From the NCBI RefSeq assembly GCF_012516375.2, contig NZ_CP051204.2:1488001-1552000 (forward strand): DNA of 64,000 nt, written 5' to 3'. The position numbers were made by a program, and so were the translations under genes. Positions 44,601 through 51,354 of this stretch are shown in pieces (the stretch's first letter is position 1; each line of letters starts with the position of its first letter). The notes beneath the pieces were generated by a model that did no database searches, was not told the DNA's origin, and saw only the letters and a list, made by a program, of their open reading frames with translations. The stretch is from Chitinophaga oryzae. Lineage in GTDB: Bacteria > Bacteroidota > Bacteroidia > Chitinophagales > Chitinophagaceae.

Positions 44601-45245
44601 TACGGAGATGTTACCTGTGGCGGTACCCTGCTGGTTGGCGGTCAGCGGCCACGCTGCTACCGGTGCGGTAGCGGTGATCCCTTTGATGGCCACATTTTTG
44701 GTGATGAGATATTTGCCTGTCACCACACCGGTGGTCCACGGAGAGATGCGGAAGAACAACCTGCCGTTGTTGCGTACGTTGATGTTCAGCCCGGTGAAGG
44801 TATAGGCGGTAGGGGTGGAAGAGGATACCAGTGCAAAGTCGGTAGTGACATCGGTGAAGTGTATACTGTCTGTAGACCATGACAGCTTTACCCTGCAGGC
44901 GCTGGAGCCATTGAAGCTAAGGGATGCCGCTATCTCTTTTACGGTAAGGGTGCTGCCGGCAGCGGGAGCAACAGTATACAGCATATTGCGCGTATCGTCG
45001 GCGCCTGTCTGCGCCGGCCATGTGCCGCTGGAGGGGATGGTCCGTTCCCCGCCGGAGATATAATCGTAATGCACCAGCCCATTGAGCTGCTGCGCATTGG
45101 CGGAGACGTTTCCCGTGGTTACCGCCTGCTGGTTGGCCGTAAGCGCCCAGGTAGCGGTAGCGGAAGTTTGCGAATAGGCGTTTCCGTTAGTTACGGTAGT
45201 GACAAACAGTGTTGCCGGCAATAAATGAAGTAGCCATTTTTTCAT
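41664..45245 (-). CDS. Multidomain pectate lyase-like protein with T9SS-type C-terminal tag
   Basis: 1193 residues. After a signal ([26 protein letters not shown]) there are three similar modules of about 165-170 residues, starting near 30, 200 and 365 ([24 protein letters not shown]; each with AQxLxGL, a WPA motif and a ...WSxDxxxF/Y strand). From about 535 a PL1-type right-handed beta-helix begins ([72 protein letters not shown]). A short fibronectin-like stretch and a C-terminal sorting domain ([14 protein letters not shown] ... [11 protein letters not shown], last 80) follow. It cleaves polygalacturonate by beta-elimination at the cell surface or outside. First gene of the operon with SusC and SusD. 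Confidence 0.9.
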   Translation of the reverse strand: [1193 protein letters not shown]

Positions 45246-45689
45246 AAATATTCCCCCGGATATTTAGTTGTGTGAATATTTTTCGGTATTTGCCGGAAAG
45301 CATTGCCGGGCGGTCATATGACCGCATCAGGCGTGCTTCGCTCCACATTACATGGAAGACACTGTTGATATGAAAGACGTGGTGAACAGGCTTCTTTTGT
45401 TTCTCTTCTTCCCTGATGCTATAGAATTATTCTGGTTGATACAGTTTCTCTAACAAATTACGTCCGAAACCGGTTACTTTGCAACCATTCGGGCATATAA
45501 ATCTCCGAGAACGTTACCGGAAATAAGGGAAGACCGGGGGAGGCCGGCATATTTATGGCAGGCGCGTTGTCCGTTAGGATGAAAAGACCGCGAAAATCCA
45601 TAACACAAAATAGTATGGCGGATAATTGGGTGGTTGGTCGTTTTTCTTTATTTTACCGATCTTTCCTCCGCCAGCAAATGCCATCTTGC
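45246..45689. other. Divergent intergenic region before the pectin operon
   Basis: No gene is supported between the pectate lyase start and the metalloprotease start. The one clear structure is the 16-bp palindrome at 45310. In-frame ATGs at 45555 and later precede the metalloprotease but lack a signal peptide and look like untranslated leader. Confidence 0.45.
45310..45325. promoter_or_regulatory. 16-bp perfect palindrome 65 bp upstream of the pectin operon
   Basis: GCGGTCATATGACCGC is a perfect inverted repeat centred on CATATG, lying 65 bp before the pectate lyase start codon on the minus strand. It is placed as an operator for the pectate lyase-SusC-SusD operon would be. The binding protein is not identifiable in the window. 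Confidence 0.45.
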
Positions 45690-46670
45690 ATGAAAAGAAA
45701 AACCTGTTTGCGCAGCAATATCTCTGTGAGCTGTATTGTATTTATTTTGTTATTCACCTGTGCCGGCCGTGTTCATGGCCAGGACACTTCCCGCGTCTTT
45801 ACCTCCGATGTAGACCATTTCTGGGAAGCCTTCGATAGTGTGCAGACGGTGAAAGATACTACCCGGCAGATAGCCTTTATGCAGTCTTTGTATATCGACA
45901 AGGGTACCGAGGGGCTTAAACTGTTCATGAAGCTCAGGAGGTTCGATGCGCCGAGGCTGGTGACGGCGATCAACAAATACCCGAAATTCTGGGCATCTGT
46001 CCGGGAAAACACGCTGAAAGTAAAACCGAAGATACCGGCTATTGAAACACATATCCGGGAGTTCAAAGCGTTATATCCCGATCTGCGTCCGGCAAAGCTC
46101 TTTTTCACCATCACGGCTATACGCGCCGCGGGCACGGTACGGGATTCACTGGCTTTGATAGGAACAGAAATCGCCACCGGCAATAAAAACACCGATGTGT
46201 CCGAGTTTCCTGACAAACGGCTGGCGAACTTCTTCCGGACGCAAAGCACCGACAATATCATCCCGGTAGTGGTGCATGAATATGTGCATACCCAACAACG
46301 GGCAGAAGCGAAAATACTGCTTGGGCAGGCGTTGCATGAAGGCGCCTGTGATTTTATGACAGAGCTGATCCTGAAGGAACCGCTGATGAATTCCTATCTC
46401 CAGTATGGGCGGGAGAACGAAGCGGCGCTGAAAGAGGCCTTCAGAAAAGAAATGCTGGGGGAAGATTTCTCGAACTGGCTGTACAACGGCGCTACTACGA
46501 AAACGATGGGCGACCTGGGCTATTTTATGGGGTATACCATTTGTAAGTCCTACTACCGCCGCGCTAAAAATAAAAGTCAGGCTATAAAAGATATTATCAC
46601 GTTGAATTACGGTGACCAGGCTGCCCTGATGGCATTTCTGAAGAAATCACGATATTACGGCCGGATTTAA
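45690..46670 (+). CDS. Exported zinc metalloprotease-like protein (DUF2268/GldB-like)
   Basis: 326 residues from ATG 45690, chosen for its signal peptide (CIVFILLFTCAGRVHGQ). The zinc motif HEYVH is followed about 20 residues later by the third-ligand candidate in LHEGACDFMTELI, the pattern of DUF2268-type predicted peptidases. Upstream are FTSDVDHFWEAFDSV and LYIDKGTEGLKLFMKLR, which also occur in GldB-like proteins. The C-terminal part has YFMGYTICKSYYRRAKNKSQAIKDII. It is expected to act outside the cytoplasm; substrate unknown. It stands alone, divergent from the pectin operon. Relation to gliding motility is possible but not shown. Confidence 0.78.
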   Translation: MKRKTCLRSNISVSCIVFILLFTCAGRVHGQDTSRVFTSDVDHFWEAFDSVQTVKDTTRQIAFMQSLYIDKGTEGLKLFMKLRRFDAPRLVTAINKYPKFWASVRENTLKVKPKIPAIETHIREFKALYPDLRPAKLFFTITAIRAAGTVRDSLALIGTEIATGNKNTDVSEFPDKRLANFFRTQSTDNIIPVVVHEYVHTQQRAEAKILLGQALHEGACDFMTELILKEPLMNSYLQYGRENEAALKEAFRKEMLGEDFSNWLYNGATTKTMGDLGYFMGYTICKSYYRRAKNKSQAIKDIITLNYGDQAALMAFLKKSRYYGRI

Positions 46671-46785
46671 AGCCCGCCTGTGGCCGTTAACAGATACGAT
46701 TGTTATTTTTATATATTGTGAATCGTGTTTATATTTACCGGTATTTCAGCGGGTTATCCACATCCATTTAAACAGCAGAACCTAG

Positions 46786-47730
46786 ATGTCATTAATAGAA
46801 AAAGTACTTAATACACCGGAGTTAATCAATCAGCCGCCCGTGTTGGTGGATATCGGCGCGTCGGGCGCTATCCACTTCAGGTGGAAGAAGATTGCGAAAT
46901 ATGCCGTCTGCATTGCCTTTGACCCGGATGACCGGAAATATGGTTACATCGTCCGTGAAAACGATAATTACCGGAAACTGTATGTTTTTAACTGTGTGGT
47001 GGCGGATACTTCCAGCGAGGGGCAACCGTTTTACCTTACACAGTCGCCTTACTGCTCCAGCTTTCTGGTACCCCGCACGGAGGACCTGAAGCCGTATGCT
47101 TTTGCGGACAAGTTTACCGTGGAGCGGGAAACGAAGCTGATGACGCGCACCATCCCGGAGGTATTACAGGAACTGAATATCGGGTATATCGACTGGTTCA
47201 AAACGGATTCACAGGGACTGGACCTGCGTATCTTCCAGTCGCTCGATGAAAAGATGGCCCGCGATATTAAAATAGCAGAATTTGAGCCGGGCATTATGCA
47301 TGCTTACCATGGCGAAGATAAACTGCATGCTGTGCTGCGGCATATGGACAACCTGCCCTTTTTCCTCAGTGAAATCACCGTAAAGGGACCGAACCGCATT
47401 TCACAGGAACAGCTGAAGAGCGTCAGCTCCAGCCCCTTCCTGCAGAAGCTGTTGGCCGCTTCTCATAAGGAAACTGCCGGCTGGGGTGAAATGGTGTACC
47501 TGAATAATTTCGATGCCCGCGATCATCAGTCTCAGCGCGACCTGCTCCTGGGCTGGGTCATCGCCACGCTCAATGAAGAGTATGGCCTCGCCTTGCAGAT
47601 AGCCGCCCAGGGCGCCGAACAATACAAAGCGCCTATTTTTGAAGAACTGCGCCGCGGCAGCATCAAAAATATACGCCGCAGCTTATGGAAGCTCCGGTTT
47701 ATGAGCCATGTGTGGAGAAAACTGTTTTAA
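46786..47730 (+). CDS. FkbM-family SAM-dependent methyltransferase
   Basis: 314 residues, no signal peptide. The SAM site is VLVDIGASGAIHFRWKK (about 18-34), followed by CIAFDPDDRKYG, and a family-typical IDWFKTDSQGLDLRIFQSL (about 140-160) and IAEFEPGIMHAYHG. FkbM proteins O-methylate sugars or secondary metabolites. No glycan-synthesis genes lie next to it, so the substrate cannot be inferred. A perfect palindromic terminator follows the stop. Confidence 0.87.
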   Translation: MSLIEKVLNTPELINQPPVLVDIGASGAIHFRWKKIAKYAVCIAFDPDDRKYGYIVRENDNYRKLYVFNCVVADTSSEGQPFYLTQSPYCSSFLVPRTEDLKPYAFADKFTVERETKLMTRTIPEVLQELNIGYIDWFKTDSQGLDLRIFQSLDEKMARDIKIAEFEPGIMHAYHGEDKLHAVLRHMDNLPFFLSEITVKGPNRISQEQLKSVSSSPFLQKLLAASHKETAGWGEMVYLNNFDARDHQSQRDLLLGWVIATLNEEYGLALQIAAQGAEQYKAPIFEELRRGSIKNIRRSLWKLRFMSHVWRKLF

Positions 47731-47749
47731 TATTTGTTTATATAGCCAC

Positions 47750-47786
47750 GCGACGGCCTGCTCCCGGGAGCAGGCCGTCGCTTTTT
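47750..47786 (+). terminator. Rho-independent terminator (perfect 32-bp palindrome plus T5)
   Basis: GCGACGGCCTGCTCCC is followed directly by its exact reverse complement and then five T. It ends the FkbM transcript. Confidence 0.92.
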
Positions 47787-47905
47787 ATAGCCGGCCGGAA
47801 GTAAAAAAAAGCGAAAAGTTCACCATAATTCAGTAAATTATATTGTCGAGCTTTGTTACCATCAAAAGTGAATGATCCCCGTTAACGCTACTAATATTGT
47901 TTGTC

Positions 47906-48256
47906 ATGGTCTTAAAAATCATTAATGCTATACTGATCCTTGTTGCTGTATTCATGGGCTTTAAACAGGGATATGCCATGTTTTCCGGGAAACCGGAGAT
48001 GCTGGAGATGTTTGGCAAATGGGGTATCGGCAAAACAGGCGTGATGATCAACGGGATTATTACCATCCTGGCGGCCGTACTGATACTGTTCCCGAAAACT
48101 TTTGTGTGGGGTAATTTCCTGATGGCATTAGGTATCCTGCTGATCATTTGTTTTCACCTGCTGGACAAGGACCTGAAAGGCGTGCTCATTGAACTGCCTT
48201 TCCTGTTGCTCAACCTGGTGATCATCTACCTGCAACATCCACTCAAAAATGGTTAA
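47906..48256 (+). CDS. DoxX-like small membrane protein
   Basis: 116 residues from ATG 47906. Four predicted membrane helices (LKIINAILILVAVFMGFKQGYAMF, TGVMINGIITILAAVLILFP, FLMALGILLIICFHLL, LIELPFLLLNLVIIYL) with a FSGKPEMLEMFGKWGIGK loop after the first, as in DoxX-like proteins. Function of this group is not established. The next gene starts 2 bp after the stop, so the two are co-transcribed. Confidence 0.8.
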   Translation: MVLKIINAILILVAVFMGFKQGYAMFSGKPEMLEMFGKWGIGKTGVMINGIITILAAVLILFPKTFVWGNFLMALGILLIICFHLLDKDLKGVLIELPFLLLNLVIIYLQHPLKNG

Positions 48257-48258
48257 TC

Positions 48259-48684
48259 ATGTATAGGACTGTTATCGTCATGGCGCTTTGCGGGCCGCTG
48301 ATGGCCGGTGCGCAAAGCCATCCCCGGAAAATAACTGAACAATCATCTCCCAAAAAACAAACGATGGACTTATCAAAAATAACCCACCCAAACGTGAGGA
48401 AAGCCATAGAGGCGCTACAGGCCGGCGACAAAAGCTGGTATTCTTTTTTTGCTGATCAACCTGTGATGACAGATGACGGGAATACGGTCGATTTTAAATC
48501 CTTTTTCGGAAAAGCGCTGGGGCACGAAAAATTCCTGTCCATCGATAAGGTGGAGAATGAAGGCAAAGAGGTGTATGGTAATTTCAAAGCCGGCAGCTGG
48601 GGCACTTTTAAAGTGTTTTTCAAATTCCATGAGGGGGCCGGCGGTAAGTTTGACCGGCTGGACATAGGACAGACGAAGTACTGA
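48259..48684 (+). CDS. NTF2-like (nuclear transport factor 2-fold) protein, probably exported
   Basis: 141 residues with a short signal-like start (TVIVMALCGPLMAGAQ). The body has the cone-fold pattern of NTF2-like proteins: ITHPNVRKAIEALQAGDKSWYSFFADQPVMTDDG, FFGKALGHEKFLSIDKVENEGKEVYGNF, TFKVFFKFHEGAGGKFDRLDIGQ. Such proteins are often small enzymes or binding proteins; no catalytic residues can be named. It follows the DoxX-like gene by 2 bp and is followed by a strong terminator. Confidence 0.72.
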   Translation: MYRTVIVMALCGPLMAGAQSHPRKITEQSSPKKQTMDLSKITHPNVRKAIEALQAGDKSWYSFFADQPVMTDDGNTVDFKSFFGKALGHEKFLSIDKVENEGKEVYGNFKAGSWGTFKVFFKFHEGAGGKFDRLDIGQTKY

Positions 48685-48698
48685 TGTGAATAAACGAG

Positions 48699-48725
48699 GC
48701 GCCCGGTAATTGCCGGGCGCTTTTA
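48699..48725. terminator. Terminator between convergent genes (GCGCCCGG stem)
   Basis: GCGCCCGG and CCGGGCGC form the stem, followed by TTTT on the plus strand. The metallophosphoesterase gene ends at its edge from the other side. The same 8-bp stem recurs in the terminator at 51311. Confidence 0.85.
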
Positions 48726-49730
48726 TTATGCCAGGCGTTTACTGAGTTTGAGGGTGCGGTTGGAGATATGGGGCACCGCGGGGTAGGTCCACGCGTTTTC
48801 CGGCATACCCAGCGCGGTGGGAGTTTTCCCAACGAAGCTGCTGGTCCTGCCGGTGATTTTCGTAGTACCGTCGGCGTGAATTTCCACCAGCGCCCATAGC
48901 GGATCGCGGTAGAAGGACATGTATTTCATCAGCGGGTATTGCTGGTGGATGGCGGCGTCAAACGGTTCGTCCACATAACGGGTGCCCCGCCAGAAATAGG
49001 TGGCGCTGTTGATTTGCACGTGATGCACATCATTGATGCGGTTATAATAATCCTGGTGGAAGTGGCCGGAGAAGGCCAGCTGCACTTTACGGAATCCCGC
49101 TTTTTTGTTGGCATGTTCGAAGAGCAGTCTTACCTGTGCTGCGTTTTCCACCGCGTTATCGTTATCGAATCCCTGGTGACAAAATACGATGACGGGCAGT
49201 TGTGTGTTGTCGAGGTCTTTGGCCAGCCACTGCAGTTGTTCCTCGCCGATAAACCGTTCGTATTTCCATCTGGGCTTATGGTCGGGGTTGACATCGTTAC
49301 CATCGAGTACTACAAAGTGATATCCTTTCAGGTCGAAGGAGTAGTAGGTATGCGGAATTTTCCAGTACCGGGCGGCGTCAGCGGGCGTGAAGCCGCCGTC
49401 CGTTTCGTGGTTGCCTACTACGTGGTAAGCAGGGCCTTTGAAACGGTTCCAGATGTCCATGATAATGTTGTTTTCCTGTTTAGGCTGACAGAAATCGCCC
49501 AGCTGGATGATCATGTCTGGTTTAAGCTGTTGCATATCGCCGATAAAGGCCTCCAGCCGCCTGGCGGCGTCGAAGGCGAAATCCTGGTGCAGGTCGCTGA
49601 TGATACCAAAGCGTATAGGCGTAAAGGTATCTTTTCCGGTTGCAGAAGGGGTGGCGGTGCTGAGCATGGGTACGCTTAAACCCGCCATCATTGATAATGA
49701 AGTATTCCTTAGAAAGTGTCTTCTTTTCAT
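48726..49730 (-). CDS. Exported calcineurin-like metallophosphoesterase
   Basis: 334 residues. The N-terminus resembles a twin-arginine or Sec signal (MKRRHFLRNTSLSMMAGLSVPMLSTATP). All metallophosphoesterase blocks are present in order: GIISDLHQDF (DxH), IIQLGDFCQP (GDxx), HVVGNHETDGG (GNHE), VIVFCHQGF (H) and LAFSGHFHQDYYNR (GHxH). The dimetal site is thus complete. It should hydrolyse phosphoesters outside the cytoplasm; the substrate is not evident. It is a single gene, convergent with the NTF2-like gene. Confidence 0.92.
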   Translation of the reverse strand: MKRRHFLRNTSLSMMAGLSVPMLSTATPSATGKDTFTPIRFGIISDLHQDFAFDAARRLEAFIGDMQQLKPDMIIQLGDFCQPKQENNIIMDIWNRFKGPAYHVVGNHETDGGFTPADAARYWKIPHTYYSFDLKGYHFVVLDGNDVNPDHKPRWKYERFIGEEQLQWLAKDLDNTQLPVIVFCHQGFDNDNAVENAAQVRLLFEHANKKAGFRKVQLAFSGHFHQDYYNRINDVHHVQINSATYFWRGTRYVDEPFDAAIHQQYPLMKYMSFYRDPLWALVEIHADGTTKITGRTSSFVGKTPTALGMPENAWTYPAVPHISNRTLKLSKRLA

Positions 49731-49749
49731 GAGGGTTTAAACTACAAAT

Positions 49750-49780
49750 AAAAAAGGACAAACCATAACTGGTTTGCCCT
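49750..49780 (-). terminator. Terminator of the cyclase-family gene
   Basis: On the minus strand AGGGCAAACCA, a 4-nt loop and TGGTTTGTCCT form an 11-bp stem with one G-U pair, followed by T6. It lies 24 bp beyond the stop of the cyclase-family gene. Confidence 0.82.
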
Positions 49781-49803
49781 TCGGAATATTATTGGACGTC
49801 GCG

Positions 49804-50763
49804 TTAATGAATGGCGACAGGGTTGATGTTTACCTGTGTGGAACCAACGTATAACGGTTGGCCTAACACGAAAAGAAATTCCCAGGCCTTATCCTGCACC
49901 AATGCACGGCTGTCAATCAGCTCCAGGTTATAGATCCCTCTTTTGGCCAGCATGAACTGGTTAACAGGAAATTCTGCTTTTGTGCCGGGATTGGGATATA
50001 CTTCAGATGCCCAGGTGTCGCCACCGAAAGCTACGATGCCCTGGTCAGCCAGCCATTTGGCGGCTTCCATGCCGATGCCTGGTTCTACTTCGAGGAACTG
50101 TTTGTTATCTTTTCCGATCAGTTCCAGCCAGCCGGTGTTGAACAGTACCACGTCGCCCTTGCGCAGGGTGATGCCTTCTTTTTTCAGTACGGCTTGTATG
50201 TCAGCGACGGTGAACTCGGTGCCGCCGGGCACTGTTTTTTTGCCGTAATGTGCCGTCATGTCCAGTACTACGCCGCGTGTAACCATGGGCGGTACTTTTT
50301 CGATGCCCAGTTTTCTGACGCCTTCCACAGTCACGAAATCAGCCGCTTTGTTACCGTTGTAATATACGTTGTCGATGCCGATGTGGCCGATACCGTTCAA
50401 CTGTGTGCCTACGCCTGTCCAAGCGGTTACCAGTTCATCGTTAAAGCTGAATTTATTGGGGCCGAGGGTGTTGCCGCCCTGTTCGCCGGGTTGGATGTTG
50501 TACAGGTGGAAGCTGCGGTGCCGGAATGCCGGCAGGTTTTTATCGATGGGCATTGCCAGTGGATAGGTTTTCCCGGTTTTGACGAGTTTAACGGCTTCCC
50601 GCACTACTTCCGGTGTGAGCAGGTTGACAGCGCCGATTTCATCGTTGGCGCCATAGGGAGATGTATACCAGCTGGTGTCGTTTTGCTGTGCAGGCGAAGG
50701 CAGTGCCGCGAAGGTCATGCCTGCCAGGATGAAGATTTTTGTTAACAGTTGCTTTCCCCACAT
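49804..50763 (-). CDS. Exported cyclase-family (PF04199-like) hydrolase
   Basis: 319 residues from ATG 50763, preferred because it gives a signal peptide (MWGKQLLTKIFILAGMTFAALPSPAQ) with GGAGG just upstream; ATG 50820 would add 19 residues. The body fits the cyclase/kynurenine-formamidase family: GANDEIGAVNLLTPEVV, RGVVLDMTAHYG, LRKGDVVLFNTGW, QGIVAFGGDTWASE. The metal motif HxGTHxDxPxH is altered to VGTQLNGIGHIG: the second His is Gln and the Asp is Asn, so metal binding may differ or be lost. It faces a small ArsR-like regulator across a palindrome-rich 150-bp region. Confidence 0.82.
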   Translation of the reverse strand: MWGKQLLTKIFILAGMTFAALPSPAQQNDTSWYTSPYGANDEIGAVNLLTPEVVREAVKLVKTGKTYPLAMPIDKNLPAFRHRSFHLYNIQPGEQGGNTLGPNKFSFNDELVTAWTGVGTQLNGIGHIGIDNVYYNGNKAADFVTVEGVRKLGIEKVPPMVTRGVVLDMTAHYGKKTVPGGTEFTVADIQAVLKKEGITLRKGDVVLFNTGWLELIGKDNKQFLEVEPGIGMEAAKWLADQGIVAFGGDTWASEVYPNPGTKAEFPVNQFMLAKRGIYNLELIDSRALVQDKAWEFLFVLGQPLYVGSTQVNINPVAIH

Positions 50764-50845
50764 GAAGCCTCCGGCGGTGGACAATGCCAGCGGAGACCTG
50801 CCCGATTCTCTGTATTTCATTTTTTGTTTTTTTGATTTGACAATG

Positions 50846-50903
50846 CAAAAGTCCGCCCTTTTCTACTATTTTTAAAATAGTATAACTGATGTATTTATAT
50901 CAG
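50846..50903. promoter_or_regulatory. Operator-like palindromes between the cyclase-family gene and the ArsR-like gene
   Basis: ACTATTTT-T-AAAATAGT at 50865-50881 is a perfect 8-bp-arm palindrome; CTGAT / ATCAG (50886-50903) is a second, looser one. On the minus strand GACTTTTG (50846-50853) resembles a -7 element, so the first palindrome sits where its -33 element would be. This fits repression by the adjacent HTH protein. Confidence 0.5.
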
Positions 50904-50969
50904 AATAGTTATGATAACGATGTCGGATAAAATCGCTTTCTTTGTATTGATATTTCGAGAAATATAGAT

Positions 50970-51269
50970 ATGATAGAACTGTTTAAGATTTTATCCAATG
51001 AGCATCGCATCCAGATCCTTACCTGGCTGAAGGACCCGCATGAACACTTTGCGGCGGAGGATATCGAACCGGAGGTAAAAGACTACGGGGTATGTATGAG
51101 CGTGATCCAGAGGAAAGCGGGGATCTCCCAGTCCACCGCTTCGGCTTATCTCTCTTCTATGGTCAGCTGCGGGTTGCTGAAGTCTGTCCGGGAAGGCCAG
51201 TGGACGTATTACAAACGTAACGAAGAAAAGATCAGGGAACTGGCAGAATATATTAAAGAGACCCTTTGA
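50970..51269 (+). CDS. ArsR-family winged-helix transcriptional regulator
   Basis: 99 residues, almost all winged HTH: MIELFKILSNEHRIQILTWLKDP, VCMSVIQRKAGISQSTASAYLSSMVSCGLLKSVREGQWTYYKRNEEKIRELAEYIKETL. No metal-binding ELCVCDL-type motif is seen, although single Cys residues at the HTH could respond to oxidation. It is divergent from the cyclase-family gene and probably represses it through the palindromes at 50865 and 50886. Confidence 0.9.
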   Translation: MIELFKILSNEHRIQILTWLKDPHEHFAAEDIEPEVKDYGVCMSVIQRKAGISQSTASAYLSSMVSCGLLKSVREGQWTYYKRNEEKIRELAEYIKETL

Positions 51270-51310
51270 TGAAGTTTTTTACGAAGCAATTTTGATATAG
51301 CCATCTAAAT

Positions 51311-51340
51311 AAAAGCGCCCGGCAATAACCGGGCGCTTTT
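51311..51340. terminator. Bidirectional terminator (GCGCCCGG stem)
   Basis: AAAAGCGCCCGG, a 6-nt loop and CCGGGCGCTTTT form a perfect 12-bp hairpin between the convergent ArsR-like and GH18 genes. The GC core is identical to that at 48699. Confidence 0.92.
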
Positions 51341-51354
51341 ATTATACAGCAGTA

